A stretch of 52,632 bases of DNA from Stagonosporopsis chrysanthemi (Eukaryota > Ascomycota > Dothideomycetes > Pleosporales > Didymellaceae): positions 1 to 52,632 of the forward strand of contig JAFISE010000196.1 of NCBI GenBank assembly GCA_022560025.1, in the 5' to 3' direction. Within the stretch, counting starts at the first letter, position 1. The number at the start of each line of letters is the position of its first letter. A model generated the notes under the pieces. It ran no database searches, was not told the DNA's origin, and saw only the letters and a list, made by a program, of their open reading frames with translations. Below are positions 42,163 to 51,289 of the stretch, piece by piece. A program made the translations under genes and the position numbers.

Positions 42163-43791
42163 TCATCTCCCAACCACACCCTCCTCATTCTTCGTCGCCG
42201 TCTTCTGCTTCGTCGCCTCATCCCTCATCTCCTGCTTGATTCTGCTAATCGTACCAGCACCGCCATAGATAAGCGCGGTGTAGACCTGCGCTACACTGGC
42301 ACCAGCATCGAGGACCTCGCGTGCCTGGCGTCCGTTGGTGATACCGCCAGTTGCGAAGATGACTTTGCGAGGTGCGTTGGGTGCGGGCGCGGCGTTGGGC
42401 GTCGAGTGGACTGTGACGGTCGGGGCTGAGTTGGAGAGATCGTCAAAGGCGGATGTTGGGGCGGGTCTGTCCAGGTCGACGGTCGTTGTTGTCATGGAGG
42501 ATGTGGATGCGGTGGATTCGGATTTGGCCGGGGCGGGCAGCTGCTTTGGCCCGGCATCAAGCGCTTTCCTGTACTTGCTGACGAGCGCGAGTGTGCGCTC
42601 AAACATCTGCGGCCCAGAGTATCCTCCCTGTTCCAGGAGGAGCTTGGCCTCGTCTGCGGGGAGCTGGTAGCCTATTGGCAGCGGGTCGGGCCTCTTTTTT
42701 GTTGTGTTTCCAACAATGACGCCGTCGACACCGCTGTCCCAGACGGCCTCGACAATGCCAGAAATCTGCTCCTCCGAGTCCTCGTCTGGACTGACCTTGA
42801 CCATGATGGCAGGCTTGTTTTTGCGGTCCAGCTTGTTCACGGCGCCAACAACACCGCTTAGCAGCCGTGTAAGGGGCTCGGCATTCTGGAGCGTGCGCAG
42901 ACCAGGTGTGTTCGGCGAGGAGACGTTGACCACGAGGATGTCGGCGTACTTGCCGACGTGGCCAACAGCAGTGGCATAGTCGCGGACCACGGCGTTGATG
43001 TCGTTCTCGGACGTCGTCTTGTTCTTGGCGACCTGAACGGCCATGAGCCTGCCCTGTCTCAACGAGCCCGGAGGCACACCAGCCTCGCCGTTGAGCACAG
43101 CGCGCTCAGCTTCTTCTCCAATACCAAAGCCTTGGTGGTACGCAAACTCCCTGACACGCTGGCGCAGCCTCTGAGCAACTGCCTCTGCGCCCTCAGAGTT
43201 GAATCCGTAGCGATTGATCAGTGCATTCTGGCTGGGCAGCCTGAAGACGCGTGGCTTGGGGTTTCCTTCTTGCGGCAGCAAAGTGATAGCCCCGACCTCG
43301 ACCAGCCCTGCGCCCAGTTCCAGTAGAGGTGTAGGCACCTCGGCGCCCTTGTCAATACCGGCTGACGTGCCAATAGGGTTGGCCAGCGTGTGGCCGAAGA
43401 CCTCAACAGCCAGATCTCCCTTCGTATCGTCGTCGCCGCGTTCTCTGGGGTTCAGGCCAAAGCTGTGCAGGGCGACCAGCATGCGTGTTCCTGCATGGTG
43501 CGCATCTTCGCCGTCGGGGTAGATCTGACGCAGGGCGGGAACGACGAGCCATTCGTGGATGCTCGACCGGGTATCGGTGGCGTATAGATAGCCAAAAGAA
43601 AGACCGACAGCTGCCAGAGTACCGTATATGATGTTCTTCGTGCGCGTGCCTGCCGATCGAACGTTGGTCGCGGCTTCGTTGGCGGCGATCGTTGCGGAGC
43701 GCGTGGGGTGCATAAACGGCCGGGAGGGAAGACGAGCACGTGCGAGGGACGGTCGCACGCGGAGGGCGCGCATCGTTGCGGCCGATTTCAT
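42163..43791 (-). CDS. URA9: Class 2 dihydroorotate dehydrogenase, mitochondrial
   Basis: The intron-free product (542 residues from the ATG at 43791; the frame extends upstream without an ATG) oxidises dihydroorotate to orotate with quinone as acceptor at the inner mitochondrial membrane. An Arg-rich presequence (about 1-50) and a single membrane anchor (IIYGTLAAVGLSFGYLYA, about 54-71) come first. The FMN barrel shows ANPIGTSAGIDKGAEVP, LINRYGFNSEGAEAVA, VVNVSSPNTPGLR with the active-site Ser, AIMVKVSPDEDS, VIVGNTTKKRPDP and VIFATGGITNGRQA. Residues 414-474 (42370-42552) are a low-complexity Pro/Ser/Thr insert between the last two barrel blocks. URA5, the next pathway step, is in the same window. 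It faces the dehydrogenase gene tail to tail, 176 bp apart. URA9 is the name used for class 2 enzymes in some yeasts. Confidence 0.95.
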   Translation of the reverse strand: MKSAATMRALRVRPSLARARLPSRPFMHPTRSATIAANEAATNVRSAGTRTKNIIYGTLAAVGLSFGYLYATDTRSSIHEWLVVPALRQIYPDGEDAHHAGTRMLVALHSFGLNPRERGDDDTKGDLAVEVFGHTLANPIGTSAGIDKGAEVPTPLLELGAGLVEVGAITLLPQEGNPKPRVFRLPSQNALINRYGFNSEGAEAVAQRLRQRVREFAYHQGFGIGEEAERAVLNGEAGVPPGSLRQGRLMAVQVAKNKTTSENDINAVVRDYATAVGHVGKYADILVVNVSSPNTPGLRTLQNAEPLTRLLSGVVGAVNKLDRKNKPAIMVKVSPDEDSEEQISGIVEAVWDSGVDGVIVGNTTKKRPDPLPIGYQLPADEAKLLLEQGGYSGPQMFERTLALVSKYRKALDAGPKQLPAPAKSESTASTSSMTTTTVDLDRPAPTSAFDDLSNSAPTVTVHSTPNAAPAPNAPRKVIFATGGITNGRQAREVLDAGASVAQVYTALIYGGAGTISRIKQEMRDEATKQKTATKNEEGVVGR

Positions 43792-44710
43792 GGCGACAGG
43801 GGCGAGCAGGAGCTCAATTGATTGTTGGTGGCAGCGCAATTGCTGGGCGAACTTGCTGGAGCTTCAAATGTCACGGAAGCAGCCGCGGCCAGTTGCTTGG
43901 CAGGAGCCGACCCATTGTCACTGCATCCACCCTGCAACGATCCACACGCTCAGCAAGGTCACAAAATGGTCATGTCTCGGACAAGCTGAGATCTGACAGG
44001 GCTTTGTGCGATGTAGGACTGCTCCACTCTGATCTTGTCAAGAGTTCCGCACGTACGTAGCTTAAAGCTTGGTCAGAAATCGAGCAGGTCGACCACAATG
44101 TGTGCAAGAAACCTATGCTTAAAAAGATAGACAGCCTGCAGACATGTCAGACTACTCATGGGTTCCGTAATACAACACCAGATCCCGAAAGGCCATAGCA
44201 AACGAGTTTATTAATCACATCACAAAGTAGCGTGACCGACTCGCTGATGGTTCGGACAGGATCGGGATTGATTGTGCCGAGGATGATGTCCGTCACCGTT
44301 CAGTCACGCTCCACGCTTCACATCATCAACTCCGGTCTCGCCATTGTTGTTCAACAAAACCTAGACCCTCGTCTTCGGCAACGCCCTTGTCTTGCTCTTC
44401 TCGTGCGAGGGCTGCAGATCCCCCTATACACCTTCTGGTACCTCTGGATGGTGTTGTGGTTCTGAAACTCTGCTCTCACACGCCTCAGCGACCTCTGAAA
44501 CACCGTCACACAACGACGTTCAAGGCCTGAGGACGGCGGACTGGTAGATCTAGTCGACCAGCAACATCAAATCTGGATCCTGGACAACCGCTGTCACACC
44601 GCCGTCACCGTTTCCGAGGAACTCCGGGGTTTGTGCATGTAGCCGATAGCGTTCGCCCGTTGCTAGGTACGAAGACACTAAAAGAAAACCTGCGACAGAA
44701 GGACGCCGAG
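43792..44710. promoter_or_regulatory. Divergent promoter region
   Basis: About 920 bp between the dihydroorotate dehydrogenase start and the F-box-like gene. Only chance frames seen. No TATA box, repeat or RNA gene that I can support. Confidence 0.35.
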
Positions 44711-45694
44711 ATGCCTGAGTTCTTTGGTTTACCGCGCGAGTTGCGAGACATGATATACCTCTCCGTCGTCACGTGGTCACTTCCGCAGCCGCGTCGTGAA
44801 GACACAGAAGATCACAGATGGCGCCACGTCATGGAGCCGAGAAGCATTCGCTCCGGCGAGTATGGCTGTTCCTATTCAACAGATACAATACCAGGCACAT
44901 GTGCCAATCTGCTTGCGTGCAATCGTCAGATCAACCACGAGCTTACGCAAGCGATTGAAAGAGCCAAAACCAAGGGACTGTTGGTAGCCAAGCTCGATTG
45001 TATCGCTATGGATGAAAGCAGGCATGCATTCTCTTGGCTTTCGTTGCCAATTGTAACAAACAAGCTGAGTGAAGAAGGAGGAAAGACCACTGTACTAGCA
45101 ACCTGGGCGGATCGTATACTATACACTCCACAAAGAATGCTCCAGTTTAACAGCAAACACCCAAAGCCAAGTAGCTCTACTTACACCACCATACTTGAGT
45201 ATCTCTGGGTCGACATTCGCATCCACGGCAACCGCACTGCGAAATGGTCACTTAATCAGTCCCCACCTGATCGCACGTCCTGGGCAGTCTGTGCTGCATT
45301 AAAACGATTGTTCGACGGCGATGCCCTCATGCGTCCCATCAACGCGAGTTTTGCCCCTGGTCCCTCTTCAAGCTGCATAACAATCGATGAGCTCGTCCTC
45401 AATGTCGTTTCCCCTCCAACTCCAAAGATTTGGCTGCCTGAAGATCACCCTTTGGATGTAGCAACCTACGGAGTCGTACATCCCCGTACTGTAGCAAAGG
45501 AACTCCTTGACATGTGGAATATCATTTGGACGGGCGATTACTTCAAGGGCGAGCATTACCACATATTACTAGAACGGATCAAACGAGTGAAGATCTGCGT
45601 AGACGGAGAGACATGGCGAGTAAGAGAACTAGGTATGGAACTGGAGAGAGGGCAGGCCGAGCGCAGAAGGATTGCTATGAGGGGCGTGTGGTAG
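44711..45694 (+). CDS. F-box-like (2EXR-type) fungal protein
   Basis: The intron-free 327-residue protein starts MPEFFGLPRELRDMIYLSVV, a short F-box-like or 2EXR-type motif common at the N-terminus of fungal proteins of unknown function. NLLACNRQINHELTQAIERA at about 85-105 is the second typical block (reads like 'few came to the house' motifs L-x-x-C-R-Q-x-x-x-E). The rest contains no domain I know; the last 50 residues include a helix WNIIWTGDYFKGEHYHILLE. An adaptor role in ubiquitin ligases is possible for true F-box proteins but not shown. The frame is open upstream to 44633 without an ATG. Confidence 0.7.
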   Translation: MPEFFGLPRELRDMIYLSVVTWSLPQPRREDTEDHRWRHVMEPRSIRSGEYGCSYSTDTIPGTCANLLACNRQINHELTQAIERAKTKGLLVAKLDCIAMDESRHAFSWLSLPIVTNKLSEEGGKTTVLATWADRILYTPQRMLQFNSKHPKPSSSTYTTILEYLWVDIRIHGNRTAKWSLNQSPPDRTSWAVCAALKRLFDGDALMRPINASFAPGPSSSCITIDELVLNVVSPPTPKIWLPEDHPLDVATYGVVHPRTVAKELLDMWNIIWTGDYFKGEHYHILLERIKRVKICVDGETWRVRELGMELERGQAERRRIAMRGVW

Positions 45695-47204
45695 ACATTT
45701 GTCTTTTAGCGGGCGTTGTTATTCAAGGAGTAGATTTTTTCATCTACAGGTGCGATTGAAGTTCCAATAGCGTTCGGGTAAGACGGTTCAAACGGCAACA
45801 ATGTGTGCTACTACTGCTGCACCCCACACTCCTAGAGGTAGTTGACCCAGATTTTAGAATGGAAAATCCCAGCTGTCCATCGATCTGGGGTAGTTCAAGA
45901 GTTTGGGAACCAGAGACGATCGTGCTTATCCTTGTTCTCGCACTTCAAATGCCTCTTCTTCGTGCGGCCAGCATCAGCACGGATGATGGTACAACACAGG
46001 ACCGACGTAGCCCAACAGAATATTGCACATCTCAAAAAAGAAAACAAAAGACCGCTGCATCTGCGCTGCACTCCCGTTGTCGTTTAAAACCAGGACAAGG
46101 TTTACGTCTCGCCTTTGCCCCACAACTGCAAATGTCACTCATTCGATCGATACGAAGTCCAAGCGATCTGCATCCTAGCAGTCGAAATCTTCACGTTGAA
46201 GTCAGACTGCATACACTAAGGTACGTTTGCCGAACAAATATAGCATCGCTTCGTAGACCTCAACCTGCTCGGGCCCGCCATGTGGCAGACGCTCGTTCTG
46301 GCTTCTCACCCCGACGGCCCCCGATCCGCATGGAAATGTTGTCGAAGAGGCTGCCGAGGATGGAATTGTTGAATTTCGTCGCGATGGCTCCTATTCGCTG
46401 TGGCAATGCCAGGGGCAATCTTGAAATGCGCGGCGCCGGCTCGGCCCTGCACGAGACTGCTGGCGTCCTGATCGACTTGCAACTCGACGCGGAGTCAGGC
46501 CTTGGCTTTTATAATAACAATGCGAAGACCACGCGTCGCCTCTTGCGCTACTATGTGCGATGTGGGTTCGATGCATAGGCCCACAACCCTTAAGCATTCG
46601 TCGTTCACCGTTGTGCGATTTCGCGCGTTCATGTCGGTGGTGAGATATGTGTTGCTTTTGCACGCTGACAAGCCAAGACCGCAAAAATGCCAGAGGAGTG
46701 TTTCATGAAACACAGCATCCACGTCATGCCCTTGCTGCACCAAGGACGCCAACGGCGTGAATGGCTTGTCGCTAGCTGAGGATCCACAGAACATTGGCCA
46801 GACGCTTAATGCGCAACGCCTTGCTCAGGGGCAACTCGGGTCGTATGCAGGGGCCGCCTGCAAAGTCACCGTTTGGCTGGTGGCTGCGCGAGTCTGACAC
46901 CGAAGCGGGAGCCCCCGTGGAGCGGGTGTCGGGGCATACTACAGACAAGGAATTTTGTGCAAAGCCATGTTATAAATAAGGAGTGACAAGGCCGACACGC
47001 TCCGCTTTGAGCGCGTGGTCCTTGATTCCACTGTCGTGTGTCTTTGTTGTGTCTTTCATCTTCTTTAACACTTTGTCACATTCACTCTCACTCTTACCGC
47101 AACAGACGGCTTTCTACTACGTCACTATACAAAAGCACACATACTCTGCTATAACACTCGCTACTACTGCTGCTGGACGGTAAATAACCACACCAACGTA
47201 CAAC
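45695..47204. other. 1.5-kb gap with coding-like fragments
   Basis: A 240-codon frame from an ATG at 45859 to 46578 exists but has no recognisable family. Other plus-strand frames look at least as coding-like: 46093-46212 (ends in TAA), 46249-46371, and 46265-46433 (ends in TGA). They overlap in different frames, as in a decayed gene. The right end holds the promoter of the bestrophin-like gene. Confidence 0.35.
46971..46978 (+). promoter_or_regulatory. Possible TATA box for the bestrophin-like gene
   Basis: TATAAATA, 227 bp before the ATG at 47205. The distance implies a leader of nearly 200 nt; a chance match is possible. Confidence 0.35.
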
Positions 47205-48800
47205 ATGGCGGCCTCGTCAGTGTCCACGGGTGCCGAAACCCTCAGGCCGGCCAACATCGAGATTCCTACCACGGGCAGCACAAAGGCAGAAGAGGAGGGT
47301 CCTATGTCGCCGCGTTCATGGCGTCACCGTACTCTCACATATCAGCCCCCGTCACGTGTACAGACGACTGGCAGTCTCGATGCCGAAGACTACTTTGTAT
47401 GCTCCACACCGTTCCGTACCATGCGAGCGTGCTGACATATCTAGGTCGGTCCTCGCGACATGTCCAAGCACTCGAAATGGCCTTTCTTCATGCGCATGCA
47501 CGGGTCAGTGCTGCCGAAGATGCTCGTTCCTCTCTTCGTCGTTTCAATCTGGTCCACCCTCATCACCTGCATCTCGAAGTTCATCCACCCACTTAACGTC
47601 AGCAACTTACTGCTTACTGTCCTTGGTTTCGTCGTCGGTCTGGCCATCTCTTTCCGCACAAGCTCAGCCTATGAGCGTTACATGGAGGGCAGGAAATACT
47701 GGAGTCAATTGCAACTCGTCTGTCAGAACCTTGCACGTACCATTTGGATCCACACCGACGAGCGTGAGGGTGAATTGGGCAAGCAGGATCTCCTGCAGAA
47801 GCTGTATGTCAAATTGGCGATACTAACAACCACACTTACTGACCTCAAACGTCTAGTACTGCCTTGAACCTTCTCAACGCCTACGCATGCGCGATCAAGC
47901 ACAGGCTCCGATTCGAGCCCGGCATTGACTACCCCGACCTCAAGGAGCGCATTGAGTACCTGGACACGTTTGCAAAGGCTGCGGAGATTGACATTCCCCC
48001 GGCACGCGAATACAGCAAGCTGAAGTCGACTGGCGAGTTCCTGGGAGTTACCTTCGCTGAATCGAACCCCCGCAAGAGGATCAAGCGCTCCAAGAAGCCT
48101 CTCGGTAATCTGCCTCTTGAGATTCTGAACCATTTCTCTGCGTATGTCCACAGCATCATCAACAACGAGACCCTGAAGGTTGGTCTATACCAGAACCAGG
48201 CCATCACCGGTGTCGTTGCTTTGAACGAATGCCTTGTTGGTCTCGACCGCGTCCTTAACACACCTCTTCCCATCGCTTATTCCATTGCTATTTCCCAGAT
48301 TACATGGGTGTACGTCATGGTTCTGCCGTTCCAACTTTACGCCTCGCTCGAATGGATCACCATCCCCGGCACTATCTTCGCCGCGTACATCATCCTAGGT
48401 CTTTCAGCTATTGGTCGCGAAGTAGAGAATCCATTTGGCAACGACGTTGGTCCTATCGTGAATAGAGTGAGAGGCGTTGGCTAACTTATCTCAGGTGAAC
48501 GATCTGCCGCTCGAGTCTTTCTGCGAGGAGCTCGAAATGGATATTGACTGTATTACCGCCCAACCCGCTCCCGTCACCGCTGAATTCATGAGCCGCGAGG
48601 GCAACATGCCTATCTGGCCGCTGAGTTACAAGAGCTTCAATAATTGGGCTGCGCGCAGCAAGCAAGACGTTCGCGATGCGCTGCTGACTAAGACGAAAGC
48701 GGACATGGTCGTGCGCAAGAGCTTCGCAGTCCCACGAACAGAGAGCAACGTCGATGAGAAATTGCCGGGCCAGATACAACAGCACCACCAAGACGCGTAG
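47205..48800 (+). CDS. Bestrophin-like (UPF0187) membrane protein
   Basis: Four exons (47205-47396, 47445-47803, 47857-48445, 48495-48800) give 481 residues. The family is related to bestrophin chloride channels. Two N-terminal helices (MLVPLFVVSIWSTLITCISK and LLLTVLGFVVGLAISFRTS) are followed by the family signature SSAYERYMEGRKYWSQL. A cytosolic part comes next, then two more helices (IAISQITWVYVMVLPFQLYA and GTIFAAYIILGLSAIGREVE) and the ending ENPFGNDVNDLPLESFC. The last intron starts GTTGGT, a weak donor, but its use restores this conserved string and it has a CTAAC branch site. The N-terminal 65 residues and the last 80 are hydrophilic. Anion-channel activity is inferred from the family; localisation is unknown. 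Confidence 0.88.
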
Positions 48801-49804
48801 GCATGGTGCAAGAGAGTCGTGTTTAAATTGTGTAAGGGTATGGGTGGGGCTCGTCGTCTTCTCCGTCTTTTCTGCGTGCATAGCGATGGGTCTTGGCGTT
48901 CCGGTTGTTTTCAGACCCTCCTCTTCTTCTTCTCACATTGGGTCTCCAGCGCCGTGCTGTAGGAGCCCTGTTACATTATTCTAGTGGCGGCTGTGCCTAT
49001 ATGCCTGCGTCCGTATTAGATGCAGCAAAAGTTATCAATCATGTTCACAACATCTACCTCTTAGCAACGCGGGTCATTTGCTCTTTCTCGATTTGTGTTT
49101 GCGCTGTTGGTCCTCACCGCAAGTCTTTCGTTTACGAAGGAGTCCGTCTTTTACGAGAGAACCCGTTGTTTACGAGGAGGCTCGTTTCCTACGAAGGAGC
49201 TCGTTCCTGTTGAGCGATCATCTCTAAGAGTAGTATGACCTTCTGTTGGACACGACTTAGCCTTGCCTAACATTCACAACATCTTAGATGAACGGCTGAC
49301 CTACACCATGCTGTAGACGTCTTACTCTAGCGGTTCAGACTGCTTGGAAGGCATAATACGGTACCGGTCGGCCTGTTCGGTGCAGCCTCTGCACTTCCCA
49401 CTTCATCTTCACTTTCACCTCAACGTCATCGCGCCAATCTAGGCCAGGCTAGCGACCAGTGGCCCGGCCCCCACAGAACACGAGCCGCCCTCGATATTTG
49501 GTTCTCTCGCTGTCGATTCTACTCCTTTACGTCCCCCTTGCAGCTTGCGACAGCCTCCATACTGTTTACGAGCTACAACGACAAAGTCACCTTGTTTAGG
49601 CCGCGACTGTACGCAGTCAACGTCTTAGCATTGTACACGTTCACCGACTGAGTATTGTAGCCCTATACGTAGGTGCCATAAGAAAGGTTGCGAGCTCCAC
49701 TCTCCGTTATTGGAACACTCCCCTCGTCTCATTAAGGTGTCTTCAGCGATACCTGAGAATATACGTGCAGATACCCAAACGGAATCTGCGTCAAAACATC
49801 GAAG
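48801..49804. other. 1-kb intergenic region with a short tandem array
   Basis: It lies between the bestrophin-like gene and the last gene. The only structure seen is the 19-bp repeat annotated separately. Sequence is pyrimidine-rich around 49380-49530. No gene supported. Confidence 0.4.
49126..49201. repeat. 19-bp degenerate tandem repeat, four units
   Basis: Four successive 19-nt units share a core like CGTTTACGARRGAG (49126-49144, 49145-49163, 49164-49182, 49183-49201). The units differ at several positions but keep the period exactly. A fifth, broken unit follows. Confidence 0.7.
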
Positions 49805-51207
49805 ATGTCTCTCTTCGATCAAATGGACATTGACGTGACTAGAACTGTCGGGTTGCCTCCCCAGCCCCCAGTCACTCCAGCTGATGCGGCCCACGAGGCA
49901 TCTGCTCCTAACAGGAGCACTACAGTGGGTGCTAGTCAGCGCCAAAAGTTCCAAGACGTAGAAGAGATGCCTCCAATGTTCCTATTGGAAGAAGGTGGCA
50001 ATATGCGGTCCGATCCGTATGTGACAGAAGGGATTGAGCATCTCGACTTGGTGCACAGTCAGTATCGCAAGACTGACAACGAGGCCTTCGCTCACCTCAA
50101 GGTCCGGAACCCCGAGCCTGCCATTGTCACCTTCTACGACCGTACAGTCCCAGGGACAACATCGGACGTAGTTGCTGTAGGCCACGTTCCTGCAGCAGAT
50201 TCTGACGAGGAAGAGAGGGAAAAGGTTCGTGTCCGCATCTCGTACTTGACGAGTACACAATTCGCCGGAGTGCGCCTCCACATTCCTCGTTCCGGCAAGC
50301 GAGAGGTCCAATATCGCATCTTCGGTAACTCGTTCAAGTTCGAGGAGACAAACGAAAAGAAGGTGATTGGGCACCAGACAATCATTTTCGGAGCGCAGAC
50401 TGCAGATGGGGAAGCGGAAATCGTCAAGACACTCCGAAAACATCCAATTCTCACCCCGCTGGCCGAGGCAGGCGATCTCCTTGGTACACATGTTATCTGA
50501 CGAATCCAGCAACCGGCAGCCCGAACCCGTTTCCTTTCGTTGGAATCTCAGCCGCCGAGGTAGAGGCACTTATAAAGCGGTACGAGGATGAGACGGCGCG
50601 GAAAGATATGGCAGAGTGCGACCAACTGATCGTTCACCTCCACAAGAGCCTGAAATTTGTGGTATGCCGCCGCATCAAGCCCGCGAGTAAGAAGGTCAAG
50701 AAGGGGGACAAGCCACCGGACGCTACAAAGTTCGTCCACTACTTCAATTCTGCAATGTGGCTCAACATTGTACACGGCAATCTATGGTTTCACAAACTGC
50801 AGGCTCCAGGAGTGTCCCTGATAGACAAGGATTATCCACTGGACAAGGTTGCGGTTCTTCGCTGGTTGGTAAGGAAATGGCGAGTTACGAAGAACGATGC
50901 AGGAGAGGCTATTGAGTGCAATCCTCTCAAATGGGCTTCTCTGCCTCTACTCTTGGAGTATCCAGATGCGACATGTCTTGCATTCATGGCGTCACTTGCC
51001 CTGACGCGCGAAGCTGAGCACAGGCGAAATGCCATCACACAGACGATCGATTCCAAGAACAGCAGATTGAAGGCTAAGTTTCGACACCTCGAGTCCCAGC
51101 CAGGATACTACCTCGTGGACATCTTTGTCGCTAAAGAGTTTGGACCTGATAATACCTTCGCACTTTTGAAGCTGGCAGTTGACACAGGTCTCACTATTAA
51201 GATCTAG
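49805..51207 (+). CDS. Unrecognised protein, two blocks with a frame break
   Basis: A first block from the ATG at 49805 runs 231 codons to a stop at 50500. A second frame, open to 51207, carries about 233 further codons beginning near PNPFPFVGISAAEVEALIKR. They read as one protein of about 460 residues. The only splice pair that joins them in frame (donor 50484, acceptor 50509) implies a 26-nt intron, shorter than any other here, so a one-base frameshift or sequencing error is equally possible. The first block has an acidic patch (DSDEEEREK); the second is rich in Lys, Trp and Leu (FNSAMWLNIVHGNLWFHKLQ). There is no signal peptide or membrane helix. I recognise no family. It lies 80 bp from the AT-rich block. 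Confidence 0.6.
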
Positions 51208-51289
51208 GATCTGTGATTCAAAACTGCCTTTTGCAGTCAAATTGTTAACAACTTCTTTAGGTTAGGAAGGAACAGATGCGACTTTGTCG

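Noticed and set aside
45859..46578. 240-codon plus-strand frame as a gene
   Set aside because: Low-complexity Arg/Ser/Leu composition, no family resemblance, and other frames in the same stretch look equally coding-like.
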